From positions 62,001 through 126,000 of the forward strand of contig CBDBIW010000002.1 of the NCBI GenBank assembly GCA_965206015.1: a stretch of 64,000 bases of DNA, written 5' to 3'. Both the position numbers and the translations under genes were made by a program. Position 1 is the stretch's first letter; the number at the start of each line of letters is the position of its first letter. This DNA comes from JAJCYL01 sp965206015. GTDB lineage: Bacteria; Bacteroidota; Bacteroidia; Cytophagales; Cyclobacteriaceae. Under the pieces are notes generated by a model. That model did no database searches. It was not told where the DNA came from and saw only the letters and a program-made list of their open reading frames with translations. This document shows positions 8,732 to 19,357 of the stretch, piece after piece.

Positions 8732-11700
8732 GAATGTGGCAAATGACAAACCGAAAATAATTGTCCAGGACATTGGTCCCCAAAACGCTACATTGTCACC
8801 CCCCATATAGAAGTCTGCGTCGTAATCAGTGAATAAGGTAAAGAAGTTGATGTTAATGCCTATGGCAAGCGGGATTAAGCCCAGTATGGTAGTGATTGCA
8901 GTCAAAAGGACCGGGCGGAGTCTGGTTTTACCAGCCTGAACAACAGCTGCCACAATTTCGTTAAATGGTAGTTTATCCTGATTCAGTTCTTTCCGACGTC
9001 TCTTCCTGCTAAGCTCAATAAAGTCTATCAGGACGATGGCATTATTTACCACTATACCTGCCAATGAGATTATTCCAATCATTGTCATAATGATCACGAA
9101 CTCCATTCTAAAAACTATCAGCCCGAGAAATACTCCGATGGTACTAAAGAGCACGGTAGTCATGATGATGAAAGGGGCAGTCATTTTATTGAATTGAGAC
9201 ACGATGATGAGGAAAATAAGAAAAACCGCCATCATCAGTGCCTTGCTCAAAAAGGCAAGCTCTTTTGCCTGTTCCTCTTGTTCTCCTCCAAACTTAAATT
9301 CATATCCCGGAGGCATTTTGTAATTTGCTAGCAAGGATTTTATCCGTGCATTAATTTCTGTAGGATTATAACCTCCAATTACGTTCGAACTTATGGTTAC
9401 AACCCTTTTTAGGTCTTTCCTCTTAATAGAGCCATAAGTTGAGCTTAATTCAGCTTTAGCTACTGCCGAAATTGGAACCTGGTGAATTTTTCCACTTTGA
9501 TTATCCCTAAATACAATACTCTTGTTCATTAGTGCATCCACATCATAGCGATATTGGTCTATCAACCTCAGTTGGATTTCATAATCATCCTCACCTTGCT
9601 TGAATTTGGAAATCTCCTTGCCAAACAATGAAGTTCTCACTTCGTTGGCAACAGTATAAGTAGATAAGCCAAACCTCCTGGCCTTTTCTCTGTCAATATC
9701 AACAATCAGTTCCGGCTTTCCCGTTTCAAGATCTGTTTTTAGTTTTTCAATGCCTTCTATACCAGATTCATTAATGAAATTCTTCATGTTTTCAGTAATG
9801 CTGATAAGAGAGGCAAAATTTTCACCAGACACTTCAATATTGATTGGTTTGCCAACAGGAGGACCATCGGAGTTCTTATCAACTGTGACTGTAACACCCG
9901 GATAACCAGTTAATTCTTTTCGAATTTCCTCCATTATGGTCGTGGTATTTTTGCCGTTTCTATATTGAAACTCAACAAAATTCACAGTAATCCTGGCTTT
10001 ATTCGGAGTGTCTTTTGCACCAAATGCACTTGGATCATTAGGGTCCGAAGTGTCTTGTCCAACCTTTCCAATCACGGATTCAACGATGTCCCGATGAGGT
10101 TCAATTAATTGCATCACCTTCGTTTCTATCTTCCTGGTAAACTCATTGGTAGTTTCAATGTCTGTGCCTACAGGAAATTCTATGAAAACATTGACGTACT
10201 TGGGGAGGTTCACCGGAAAGAAAATGACGTTGGGAGGCACAACGGCCATTAGCACAAATGACAAGATCAGTGTAAATACTGTGCCTCCGAAAAAATAAAC
10301 GGGATTTTTGCCCTTCAAGGCAAAGGTCAATATCCTGGAATAAATTTTTTCAATGAAGGGTAAAAAGACCCTCTGGAATCGACGAGGGAGTGGAACAAAA
10401 ACATATACGTTGATCAAAACCAGACCACCGAACAAAATAACCAGGTTACCCAGAACAATGACTTTCAGGGCCAGTAATGCTGCTCCTACAATCAAAGTGA
10501 TGGCGACATTTCTAAGCAATATTTTCTGATTAATCCTACCGCTCTGGTCAACTTTCATAAAAGTTGCGATTAAAACAGGGTTGATCACTAAGGCAACGAA
10601 TAAAGATGAACTCAATGTTATTATTAATGTGATGGGTAGAAATTTCATGAATTCTCCCATAAGTCCGGGCCAGAAGGCAAGCGGCAGGAAAGCAGCTAAT
10701 GTGGTAGAAGTTGAGGAAATAATAGGCATAGCTACCTCGCCAACACCTTTCTTCGTTGCGTCCCAGGGAGAATACCCTTCTTCCATCAATCGATAAACAT
10801 TTTCAACCACCACGATGCCATTGTCAACTAACATGCCCAATGCCATAATTAATGAAAAGAGTACCATCATATTAATGGTGATGTCAAACGCACCAAGGAT
10901 CAAGAATGACATAAACATAGACAAGGGGATTGCCACCCCAACAAACAAGGCGTTTCTGGTTCCCAGGAAGAACAAGAGAACCAATACCACCAGGATTACT
11001 CCAGATATGATGTTATTTTCCAGGTTGGAAACCATAATTCTGGTAATGTCTGATTGATCGTTGGTGATTGAAATGGTAACATCCTCTGGAATGACATTAA
11101 GTTTGGCATTTTCTAGGACGGCGTATACCTTTTCTGTGGCGAGAAGTAGATTCTCACCACTCCTTTTAACCACATCGACCATTACAACCGGCTGCATTTC
11201 CTCACGGGCAAAGCTCTCCTTTTCTTTATAATTAAAGTCTATCTCTGCGATATCTCGCAGGTATACTATGTTCCCCTCTTCATGTTTGACAACAATATCA
11301 TTCATTTGGTCGGGCGTATCAAACTCGCCAAGTACGCGTATCGATCTTCTTATTCCATCGTCTAATATGCTGCCTCCTGACAGGGTTACGTTTTCAGCCT
11401 GAATCGCTTTTTCAATGTCACCGAAATTGATACTTCTCGCCTCCATTTTGTAAGGGTTAACCATGATTTTAACCTCTCTTTCATCGACACCCCTGATCTC
11501 AACTTTTGAAATTTCGATAATTTTCTCGATCTCGTCTTCCAAATATTCCGCATAACCATTTAATTCTTCTAAACTATAATTACCAGATAGATTAATGTTC
11601 AGAATAGGCAACTCAGAAAAGTTCATCTCAAAGACATTGGGATCATTTTCAAGATCAGTTGGAAGTTCTGGTTTTGCCCTGTCTACGGCGTCTTTTACCT

Positions 11701-12070
11701 TGGTCAATGCCTCTTCAATCTTTGTGTCAGGCGTGAACTCAACAATAATTGTAGAGTAGTCCTGTACGGAGGTAGACTTAATTTCATCCACTTCGGCAAT
11801 TGAGTTTATTTCCTTTTCCAATGGTCTCGTAATCAGGTTTTCCATATCGAGTGGAGAGTTACCTGGGTGGGATGCGCCTATATAGACCACAGGTTGATTA
11901 ATCTCGGGGTAGGAGTCTTTCGGTAAAGTCAGGTAGGTTTGAATGCCTAGTATGATTAATAGAAAAGTAAGAAAAAAGATGGTGGTCTTATTCTTTAGAG
12001 CAAGATTGGTTAGTGCAAAATCCTTATCGATTTCACCGTCACCTGGAGCTTTAGATTGATCCTGTTTCAT
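8660..12070 (-). CDS. RND efflux pump, inner-membrane transporter (AcrB/HAE1-like)
   Basis: 1136 residues, slightly longer than AcrB (about 1050). The first membrane helix is at about 30-50 (TIFFLTFLLIILGIQTYL). The first large periplasmic loop follows with PEINQPVVYIGASHPGNSP. ALGMLVDNGIVVVENV is the TM4 proton-relay aspartate motif, with further helices up to the C-terminus. It exports drugs or lipophilic compounds by H+ antiport as a trimer docked to an MFP adaptor and a TolC channel. It is the last gene of tetR-tolC-mfp-rnd, 18 bp after the adaptor. Its 3' end overlaps the broken lipoprotein gene on the other strand. Confidence 0.92.
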   Translation of the reverse strand: MKQDQSKAPGDGEIDKDFALTNLALKNKTTIFFLTFLLIILGIQTYLTLPKDSYPEINQPVVYIGASHPGNSPLDMENLITRPLEKEINSIAEVDEIKSTSVQDYSTIIVEFTPDTKIEEALTKVKDAVDRAKPELPTDLENDPNVFEMNFSELPILNINLSGNYSLEELNGYAEYLEDEIEKIIEISKVEIRGVDEREVKIMVNPYKMEARSINFGDIEKAIQAENVTLSGGSILDDGIRRSIRVLGEFDTPDQMNDIVVKHEEGNIVYLRDIAEIDFNYKEKESFAREEMQPVVMVDVVKRSGENLLLATEKVYAVLENAKLNVIPEDVTISITNDQSDITRIMVSNLENNIISGVILVVLVLLFFLGTRNALFVGVAIPLSMFMSFLILGAFDITINMMVLFSLIMALGMLVDNGIVVVENVYRLMEEGYSPWDATKKGVGEVAMPIISSTSTTLAAFLPLAFWPGLMGEFMKFLPITLIITLSSSLFVALVINPVLIATFMKVDQSGRINQKILLRNVAITLIVGAALLALKVIVLGNLVILFGGLVLINVYVFVPLPRRFQRVFLPFIEKIYSRILTFALKGKNPVYFFGGTVFTLILSFVLMAVVPPNVIFFPVNLPKYVNVFIEFPVGTDIETTNEFTRKIETKVMQLIEPHRDIVESVIGKVGQDTSDPNDPSAFGAKDTPNKARITVNFVEFQYRNGKNTTTIMEEIRKELTGYPGVTVTVDKNSDGPPVGKPINIEVSGENFASLISITENMKNFINESGIEGIEKLKTDLETGKPELIVDIDREKARRFGLSTYTVANEVRTSLFGKEISKFKQGEDDYEIQLRLIDQYRYDVDALMNKSIVFRDNQSGKIHQVPISAVAKAELSSTYGSIKRKDLKRVVTISSNVIGGYNPTEINARIKSLLANYKMPPGYEFKFGGEQEEQAKELAFLSKALMMAVFLIFLIIVSQFNKMTAPFIIMTTVLFSTIGVFLGLIVFRMEFVIIMTMIGIISLAGIVVNNAIVLIDFIELSRKRRRKELNQDKLPFNEIVAAVVQAGKTRLRPVLLTAITTILGLIPLAIGININFFTLFTDYDADFYMGGDNVAFWGPMSWTIIFGLSFATFLTLVIVPVMYLGFARINRYFGVS

Positions 12071-12088
12071 GGCTTAAATATTCAAATT

Positions 12089-13246
12089 CTATTTTTGAGC
12101 AGTAGTTATCCTTATTTCGACGCCCTCGGTGACATCTCTAAATCCCCCATCAATAATTTCTTCATTATCCTGTAATCCTTCAATAATTTCAGTCTTGCTA
12201 TTAAAAGACAATCCTGTTTGAATGTGAAATTTCTTGGCGGATAGTACATCATTTTCATCAGTCGTTCCATAGATAAATGTCCCTTTGTTGTCTCTCTGAA
12301 TAAGTTTAGTAGGAACTACATAAGCCATTTCATTATAATAATCTCTCATTTTTAGAATTGATACTTGATTTGGTTTTAGAATAAAATCCACTTCGGGCAG
12401 TTCTATTTCTACACTGAATGTTCTGTTCTCTTTATTAATCACCTGACTTACAGAAGAAATACGGGAAATCAGGTTCTTATCTTGTGACGGGAAATGGACA
12501 TCCACTTCCTGGCCGTTCTTAAATTTACCTATATAGGTTTCTGAGACATCTGCCTTAATATACATATCATGTGGGTTGACAATGCGAACCAGTGGTAAGC
12601 CCGGAGTAGCCATTTCTCCAATTTTTGCAGGTATCTCATCTACAGATCCGGCAAAGGGTGCTTGGATTGTTGCCTGCGCCAATTGGCTTTGAGTAGTGGT
12701 TAATTTGCGTTCTAGCGACTCCTTCATATTTTTTGCTTCCAAATATTGGATTTCAGTTCCAATTTTCTTCTCCCAAAGATTGGATTGACGTTGGTAGACA
12801 ATGTCTGCTAGCTCAAGTGAAGTTTTGAGTTCGGCTATGTTGTTTTTAGTGATGTCCGCATCAAGAATAAGTAAGACCTGCCCTTTCGCAACGGATTGGC
12901 CTTCCTTCACATTGACTGATCTTATCTTCCCTCCGATTTCGGCACTCACCATCACATTATTCCTTGATTCAACAGATCCACGAAGCTCAATCTTGTGTTC
13001 GAAGGTTTGAGGTTTGATGGTAGATGTAGAAACTAATATGATATTGTTGGTATTTTTCCCAAAATCAGGATCCAGCATTGAGATTTCATTTTCCAATTGG
13101 CTTATTTCTGAAGTTATAGCAGATGCCTGGGTTCTGAGTTCTGAAAGTTTGACCTTTTTCGCTTCAAGATTATTTGTTTCCTCACCACACGAGCTCACGA
13201 ATGTCATGCTTAAAGAGAGTATTAAAATGTTTATAATAGATTTCAT
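12089..13246 (-). CDS. Periplasmic adaptor (membrane fusion protein) of RND pump
   Basis: 385 residues. The lipoprotein signal has Cys20 in VSSC. A short coiled stretch at 28-60 (LEAKKVKLSELRTQASAI...) precedes the lipoyl-like half (VMVSAEIGGKIRSVNVKEGQSVAKGQVLL). An alpha-hairpin of about 60 residues follows, then the second lipoyl half (TIQAPFAGSVDEIPAKIGE) and beta-barrel. It links the RND trimer to TolC. It sits between tolC (23 bp) and rnd (18 bp). Confidence 0.9.
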   Translation of the reverse strand: MKSIINILILSLSMTFVSSCGEETNNLEAKKVKLSELRTQASAITSEISQLENEISMLDPDFGKNTNNIILVSTSTIKPQTFEHKIELRGSVESRNNVMVSAEIGGKIRSVNVKEGQSVAKGQVLLILDADITKNNIAELKTSLELADIVYQRQSNLWEKKIGTEIQYLEAKNMKESLERKLTTTQSQLAQATIQAPFAGSVDEIPAKIGEMATPGLPLVRIVNPHDMYIKADVSETYIGKFKNGQEVDVHFPSQDKNLISRISSVSQVINKENRTFSVEIELPEVDFILKPNQVSILKMRDYYNEMAYVVPTKLIQRDNKGTFIYGTTDENDVLSAKKFHIQTGLSFNSKTEIIEGLQDNEEIIDGGFRDVTEGVEIRITTAQK

Positions 13247-13268
13247 CTTTATATTGAGTTTTTAGTTA

Positions 13269-14623
13269 TTACCTATTTAATGTTCCGAGTGATTTTTCAA
13301 GATCTACTTTGGCAATTAATACATCGTAAAGTGCATTGTAATAATTGATTTCCGCCTCTTTATAAGTAGTAGTAGCGTTGATCACTTCAATATTGGATCC
13401 GACACCCTCCTGATACTTGACTTTTGACACATCGAATATTTCTTTTGACAGCTCTAAGTTTTCTTCTTGAGCCGCCAAGTTGCTAATTCCTGAATTCAGG
13501 TCTATTCGAGCTTGTGCTATCTCTAAATCTATGGAGCTTCTCATTTGGTCATATTGATTATTGATTTGCATCAATTGGACTCTGATCTTTTGAATTTGAT
13601 GATGCTTCTTGAATGAATCGAAGATGGGAACATTGAGTGTCAGCCCAACCGAGGCATTTTCAAACCAAGTCCTATTGGCCCCACCGAAATCAAATGATCC
13701 GACATCACCAAAACTTCCTGACCCAGCGTTTCCAGCCACAGATGCAGACCCTTGCAAATTTGGATAGTACCCAAATCTGATGTTTTTAATATTCACCTGC
13801 TGTAAATCTTCGTGGATCTTCAACCTTGAGAACTCAAGCCTGTTGTTGTAACTGAAATTGGCCATATCTATGGAAGGTGCTATGAATTCAAGGTCCGAAA
13901 TGTTTTCAGTTAGTTCAATTGGGGTCGCTATCGGGAATCCATTTGAAATTTGAGAATATCATAGCTGAGTTTCGCTATTTCATCAAAACGCTGCTTTTCT
14001 ACCTTGAGATTGTTGTATTGAACTTTGATACGACTGACATCAATTTTTTCCGCAAATCCATTTTCAAGCATTAGCGTTGTCTCTATTAATAGAGTATCAA
14101 TTGTATTTAGTTGACGCTCGAAAAGCTCAACTCGCTGTTGTTGGACGAGGGCATTGTAATACGCTTTACTAACGACCTCCGTTGCTGCTATTTCTGACAA
14201 CTGAACATCTTTATAAGTCAATTCTTTCAGCATTTTCGCTGCTTTCAGGCCAAGGAAATACGATGCGTCGAAAATTAACTGGTCAAGTGTGATATTCAAA
14301 TTGCCTTGATGTTTCGGTGAAAATGCTACGAACGCAAAACTTCCGGGTTCTCCACCAAAAAATTCCCCGGGAACAGGTGTTTTAGGAACAACCACATTAG
14401 AGGTTACATTGACTGAAGCACTAATCTGAGGAAGTCCAATCGACAAAATCTCCCCAATTTCGTAATCTGATGACTTATGAACCAACTGCGCATTTTTCAC
14501 ATCATTGTTATTCTCGTGGGCATACATCACCGCCTCTTCTAATGAGAATTTCTGCACATCCTGTGCCTGAATATTTTGAAGTAAAGCTGTGAAAATAATA
14601 ATGTAGATAGTTCTTCTCTTCAT
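13269..14623 (-). pseudogene. TolC-family outer-membrane channel, split by a frameshift
   Basis: From the ATG at 14623, a signal peptide (MKRRTIYIIIFTALLQNIQA) and TolC-type helical repeats (FSLEEAVMYAHENNNDVKNAQL) run to a premature TAG at 13928-13930. Restoring one base near 13937-13940 joins the frame with the downstream part, which carries the second repeat and ends at 13269. The joined product would be about 450 residues, the usual TolC size. Either the gene is inactivated by a 1-base deletion or the read has an error. It is part of the efflux operon. Confidence 0.75.
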
Positions 14624-15274
14624 TATGGTATTATTTACTAATTGACGTTTGAGATTGATTGCCATTGACATTTTCTTGTTGAAAAGTTCATTGTAATATG
14701 TCCTGCCCTTATCGGTTAGAATGCCATTTACAAAATGATCAAAAAACTGTATTTGGACTTCTTTAAAATCGAATTGATTCCTTGGGAAAACTCTGGGGTC
14801 GAATGACATTTGAACTTGTTCTAACCTTAAAACTGTGAGAATATCAACATCTATTTCTGATCTGAAATAGCCTTCACTCATTCCTCGTTCTAAAGATTTT
14901 CTAACCGTCCCCTTGAAGAATGTTTCCTTGAATTCAATGAAAAGGTCCCATGCTTTTGGATGATACTTTTTAAGATCGAATAAAATAGAAGGGTTGAGAT
15001 TTTCGAAATTTCTCCTAAGGCATTTAGAGATTAGGAAAAGTTCTTCAATAGAATTATCAGCCTGAACCTGAATATCATCAAACTCTTTTCTATCACACTC
15101 TAAAAGATAAAGAGTTGTTTCATACACCAACTCATCTTTGTCTTTAAAGTATTGGTATATGGTCTTTTTTGATATGCCCAGTTCGCAAGCTATTTCATCC
15201 ATGGTGATACTTTTGACACCATATAGACGGAATAGCTCGTCTGTCTTAGCTATAATCTTTGCTTTACTTTCCAA
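14624..15274 (-). CDS. TetR-family repressor, open in frame into TolC
   Basis: The first 217 codons encode a TetR regulator. The helix-turn-helix lies at about 23-51 (SITMDEIACELGISKKTIYQYFKDKDELV) and a typical ligand domain ends near VNGILTDKGRTYYNELF. There is no stop codon before the tolC ATG at 14623, so the open frame continues into the TolC signal peptide. TetR proteins usually end near this point, so a lost stop or an artificial fusion is likely, with TolC made from its own start. A 22-bp inverted repeat just upstream is its probable operator. Confidence 0.82.
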
Positions 15275-15287
15275 TTCGATGTGTTTC

Positions 15288-15339
15288 TTTAGAAACCAGG
15301 GAAACTTTATATCTGTTTAAAGTTTCCCTGGTTTCTAAA
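15288..15339. promoter_or_regulatory. Long inverted repeat, probable TetR operator
   Basis: Two perfectly complementary 22-nt arms (15288-15309 and 15318-15339) are separated by 8 nt, 14 bp upstream of the TetR start. Each arm contains two GAAAC/GTTTC units nine bases apart. A second imperfect dyad, AACCAA...TTGGTT, follows at 15343-15361. The position fits autoregulation of the efflux operon; it could also act as a hairpin in RNA. Confidence 0.65.
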
Positions 15340-15571
15340 ACGAACCAAGTATTGTTTGGTTTCAAAAAACATGAAGTAAGCCGAAGAAAATTTAGTTTGG
15401 TTCAAGCCAATTCAAAATCAGGAATAACTGACTATGATTCTGGTGCTGAATGTGGTAAATTCATTCTAAATATGGATAGCATGAAACGAGCATTATCGGA
15501 GAATGCTAACCTACAAGAATAAAACCTGGCTTATGCGAATGCCATGTGGCAATTGAAATCGTTTAAAATAT

Positions 15572-16438
15572 ATGAAACCTTTTGGCTTATCTAAAAAACA
15601 AATTGATTCCTATAAATCTGACGGTTACTTAATTATTGAAGATTTTTTGGGTGCCAAAGAGGTCGGTAGACTTTGTCACGCGGCATTTGGGGATGATATT
15701 ATGATCAAAAATTCACTTGATCTAAATGACCAGTCGGGTAGAAAGACTAAACTGTCTTTATGGTTTACTCCCGGAAACGACCCATTTGGATACCTGATCC
15801 GGTCCGAAAGAATGCAACATGCGGTATCGCCATTGTTAGATAGTAATACCTCTGTCTGTCACTTTCATTCAAAGTTAATGCAGAAGGAACCAAAAGTAGG
15901 GGGTGCCTGGGAGTGGCATCAAGACTATGGTTATTGGTATAAAAATCAATTCATGTTTCCAGACCAACTCATTAGCGTGATGGTGGCTTTAACACCAGCG
16001 ACGAAAGAAAATGGATGCATAGAGGTAATTAGAGGTTCCAACAAGTTGGGAAGAGTAAATCATGGATTTGCAGGTGAGCAGGTAGGTGCAGATATGGTGA
16101 TGGTTAACAATGCCTTGAAAACTATGCAGACAGTCCATTGTAAAGTGAATGCCGGAGATGCGCTCATATTTCACAGTAACCTTCTTCATAGATCAGCTGC
16201 AAACCTATCTGACAATCCACGATGGTCAATAATTTCATGCTTCTCTTCTCAATCAAATCTGGCCTATAACGAGACTTCCGAGTCATGGAAAAAACCAATC
16301 GAGGTAGTTCCAGATGAAGCTATATTGAATTGGGAAGCTGATTCATTAGCAGATGCTGATTTCCTGAAGAAGGAGGCTGACCCTGCGCTTAAGGCCTCAG
16401 GATGGGAATCTCAAGTGAGAACGGAAGACAAAGAATAA
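15572..16438 (+). CDS. Phytanoyl-CoA dioxygenase (PhyH) family protein
   Basis: 288 residues. This is a non-haem Fe(II)/2-oxoglutarate dioxygenase fold. The iron ligands H116 and D118 lie in WEWHQDYGYWY, the distal His206 in LLHRSAAN, and Arg217 probably anchors 2-oxoglutarate. The family hydroxylates varied small molecules; the substrate cannot be told. It stands alone, 13 bp from the convergent korB end. Confidence 0.85.
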   Translation: MKPFGLSKKQIDSYKSDGYLIIEDFLGAKEVGRLCHAAFGDDIMIKNSLDLNDQSGRKTKLSLWFTPGNDPFGYLIRSERMQHAVSPLLDSNTSVCHFHSKLMQKEPKVGGAWEWHQDYGYWYKNQFMFPDQLISVMVALTPATKENGCIEVIRGSNKLGRVNHGFAGEQVGADMVMVNNALKTMQTVHCKVNAGDALIFHSNLLHRSAANLSDNPRWSIISCFSSQSNLAYNETSESWKKPIEVVPDEAILNWEADSLADADFLKKEADPALKASGWESQVRTEDKE

Positions 16439-16451
16439 GATTTGAAAGAGT

Positions 16452-17498
16452 TTAATCTATTTGCCAGGTACTATTTCCACTCAATAAAGCATCAAGATTT
16501 CCCTCACCTTTTGAAGTCTTGATTTGCTCAATTTGTGTAGATAGCAATTCCTGGTATTGGGGTCGATCTTCCTGATAGATCACTCCAAATGGTCTAGGCA
16601 AGGAGTTTTCATCTTGGTAATGTTCGAAAAAACCAGTCAAAATATTTGCTTTAATCTTATCATACTCGTCATGAACCCATAAATCATCTTTTGAGGCACT
16701 TTTCTCAAGGTTAGTAATGACTGGAGTAAAACCATCCAACTTAATGCCTTTACTCGCATTCTTACCAAAGACTAAAGGCTGGCCGGATTCTAAAAAAAGT
16801 GTCGATTGAGGTTTAGTCGCCTTATCAGTGTAAGTGAAGAATGCCCCGTCATTGAAAACGTTGCAATTTTGATAGATTTCCAATAGTGATGTGCCAAGAT
16901 GATTATTTGCGGCTACTAAAGTGGTTCTAAGGTGTACAGGATCCCGGTCCATAGATCGAGCAATAAAGGAACCGCCTGCTCCTAGACTTAATGCCAATGG
17001 ATTGAATGGCATATCAATTGAACCATAAGGAGTAGAGCCAGTAACCCTACCTGTAGGTGAAGTTGGAGAGTATTGCCCCTTAGTCAATCCATAAATCTCA
17101 TTGTTGAAAAGAAGCAGGTTAAGATTAAAGTTCCTACGCAAAGTGTGAATAAGATGGTTGCCACCAATTGAGAGGCAATCTCCATCACCGGAAACTACCC
17201 AAACACTCAATTCAGGCCTGACGGATTTCAGACCACTGGCAAAACCGGGAGCTCTACCATGAATACTATGGATGCCATAGGTATCCATGTAGTAGGGAAA
17301 CCTCGCAGCACAGCCAATTCCAGAAATAAAGACTATCTCTTCTTTGGAAAGTCCGGTTTCTGCCATCACTGTTTGAACCTGTTTTAATATGGAATAATCG
17401 CCACAGCCAGGGCACCATCGTACATCTTGACCTGTTGCAAAATCTTTTGCAGTCAAATTGGCATTTCCATTACTTAAAGTTGCTTCCACTAGTGACAT
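16452..17498 (-). CDS. korB: 2-oxoacid:ferredoxin oxidoreductase beta subunit
   Basis: 348 residues. It binds thiamine diphosphate: GDGD at 104-107 with the FNNEIYGLTKGQ segment is the ThDP/Mg2+ motif. CPGCGDY (C29, C32) is the cysteine pair seen in KorB-type subunits. With the fused alpha/gamma subunit upstream it oxidises a 2-oxoacid, probably 2-oxoglutarate, to the acyl-CoA and reduces ferredoxin. It follows korA by 20 bp. The substrate (2-oxoglutarate or pyruvate) is inferred from overall type. Confidence 0.88.
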   Translation of the reverse strand: MSLVEATLSNGNANLTAKDFATGQDVRWCPGCGDYSILKQVQTVMAETGLSKEEIVFISGIGCAARFPYYMDTYGIHSIHGRAPGFASGLKSVRPELSVWVVSGDGDCLSIGGNHLIHTLRRNFNLNLLLFNNEIYGLTKGQYSPTSPTGRVTGSTPYGSIDMPFNPLALSLGAGGSFIARSMDRDPVHLRTTLVAANNHLGTSLLEIYQNCNVFNDGAFFTYTDKATKPQSTLFLESGQPLVFGKNASKGIKLDGFTPVITNLEKSASKDDLWVHDEYDKIKANILTGFFEHYQDENSLPRPFGVIYQEDRPQYQELLSTQIEQIKTSKGEGNLDALLSGNSTWQID

Positions 17499-17518
17499 TT
17501 TTATATAGTCTAAATTTC

Positions 17519-19357
17519 TTAAATTAATTCTGCCACCTTATTCTTGATTTCGTTAGAAGAAAAGGGCATTCCCTTTATCTTGTTCAATCCAACTGCATCA
17601 ATAAGGTATTTACTTCTTATTATTTGAACCAATTGTCCCATATTCATTTCAGGAATTAACACGCGCTTGAAGTTCTTTAATATCTCGCCAAGGTTTTGTG
17701 GTAATGGATGAAGATGTCTGAGGTGTACATGTGAAACGTCATGCCCTTCAGCTACCAGATCCCGAACGGCCGTTTTGATGGAACCATAGGTGGATCCCCA
17801 GCCGAGAATAAGTACGTCTCCTTTTTCTGGTCCATTGTCAAGTTCAAGTTTTGGCAGGTATTCAGCTATTTTATCAATGCGCCCGGCCCGTAACTTGGTC
17901 ATGAATTCATGGTTATCCGGATCATATGAAACATTACCAGTCTCATTTTCTTTCTCTATACCACCAATGCGGTGTTGTAGTCCTTTCATTCCAGGCAGTG
18001 CCCACTTTCTCACTAATTTCTCATCCCTCTTGTAGGGCAAATATTCCTCAGTTGACCCATTTAATTTTTCCTGGGCCATCGGGGGTTTAATGATTGGAAG
18101 GTCTTCAGATTTAGGAAATTTCCATGGCTCTGACCCATTGGCTATGTATCCGTCGGATAGTATGATAACAGGTGTCATGTGCTCAATCGCAATCTGGCAG
18201 GCTTCAATCGTCGCATCAAAACAATCTGCCGGAGAGCGAGTGGCAATAACAGGAAGAGGTGCTTCACCATTTCTACCATAAAGCACCTGAAATAAGTCAG
18301 CCTGTTCGGTTTTTGTAGGCAACCCAGTTGATGGTCCTCCTCTTTGAACATTAACCACCACCAGGGGAATTTCAAGAATGACTGCTAATCCAAGAGCCTC
18401 GCCCTTCAAGGCTATTCCAGGTCCTGATGATCCGGTTACACCCAATGCTCCACCAAAGGAAGCTCCAATTGCGGAGCAAATAGCTGCAATTTCGTCCTCA
18501 GCCTGATAAGTTTTAACACCAAAATTTTTATGTTTCGCCAGTTCATGCAATAAGCTGGAAGCTGGAGTGATAGGATAGCTTCCATAAAACAATTCCAACC
18601 TGGCTTTTTGAGTTGCTGCGGTCAAACCCAATCCAATGGCCTGATTGCCATTGATGGTTCTGTAAGTTCCCTTAGGAAGAGGAGCAGGCCCTATTTCATA
18701 GCGGGTTGAGAATGCTTCAGCGGTATCTCCAAAGTGATAACCTGCTTTAAGTACCGCAACATTGGCATCTCTGAGCTCTGGTTTCTTACTGAATTTGGCA
18801 CTAATAAAGTCAATGGAGTTGTCCAAAGGCCGGTTGTAGATCCAATAGACGAAACCAAGAACAAACATATTCTTTGAGCGATCCATCTCCTTTTGTCCTA
18901 AACCAGAATCCTTTAATGCCTCACGAGTAAGCTTGGTCACATCTACCTTGTGAAGATCATAGTCTTCTAAAGAATGGTTTTCCAACGGGTTATCTCCTTC
19001 ATCATATTTTGCAAGGCGCAAATTCTTGCTATCAAAACCACTTTCGTTGGCAATAATGATTCCACCTTTTTTCAGGTTTGAAAGGTTAGCTTTTAAAGCA
19101 GCTGCGTTCATCGCCACCATTACATCGCATTCATCACCGGGAGTATAGATATTTACACTACCAAATTTCAATTGGAAGCCTGAAACTCCAGCAAGGGTAC
19201 CAAGTGGAGCCCTGATCTCTGCAGGAAAGTTTGGAAAAGTGCTAATGTCGTTGCCCAGTTGAGCGGCGGTATCAGTGAATTGTCCACCGGTCAATTGGAT
19301 TCCGTCTCCGGAGTCTCCGCCAAATAAAATGGTAACCTCTTTTAGTTTCGTGTCCAA
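17519..19357 (-). CDS. korA: 2-oxoacid:ferredoxin oxidoreductase gamma-alpha fusion subunit
   Basis: 612 residues. The N-terminal gamma domain (about 8-195) starts with TILFGGDSGDGIQLTGGQF. The alpha domain follows from about 230 (GNQAIGLGLTAATQKARLELFYGSYPITPASSLLHELAK) with GSSGPGIALKGEALGLAVI and the CoA-side domain near the C-terminus. The gamma-alpha fusion is the usual architecture of two-subunit KorAB in aerobic Bacteroidota. It is the first gene of korAB. Confidence 0.9.
   Translation of the reverse strand: MDTKLKEVTILFGGDSGDGIQLTGGQFTDTAAQLGNDISTFPNFPAEIRAPLGTLAGVSGFQLKFGSVNIYTPGDECDVMVAMNAAALKANLSNLKKGGIIIANESGFDSKNLRLAKYDEGDNPLENHSLEDYDLHKVDVTKLTREALKDSGLGQKEMDRSKNMFVLGFVYWIYNRPLDNSIDFISAKFSKKPELRDANVAVLKAGYHFGDTAEAFSTRYEIGPAPLPKGTYRTINGNQAIGLGLTAATQKARLELFYGSYPITPASSLLHELAKHKNFGVKTYQAEDEIAAICSAIGASFGGALGVTGSSGPGIALKGEALGLAVILEIPLVVVNVQRGGPSTGLPTKTEQADLFQVLYGRNGEAPLPVIATRSPADCFDATIEACQIAIEHMTPVIILSDGYIANGSEPWKFPKSEDLPIIKPPMAQEKLNGSTEEYLPYKRDEKLVRKWALPGMKGLQHRIGGIEKENETGNVSYDPDNHEFMTKLRAGRIDKIAEYLPKLELDNGPEKGDVLILGWGSTYGSIKTAVRDLVAEGHDVSHVHLRHLHPLPQNLGEILKNFKRVLIPEMNMGQLVQIIRSKYLIDAVGLNKIKGMPFSSNEIKNKVAELI

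Noticed and set aside
15259..15522. 87-codon plus-strand open frame upstream of PhyH
   Set aside because: It covers the tetR operator palindrome, has no recognisable domain and no supporting context.
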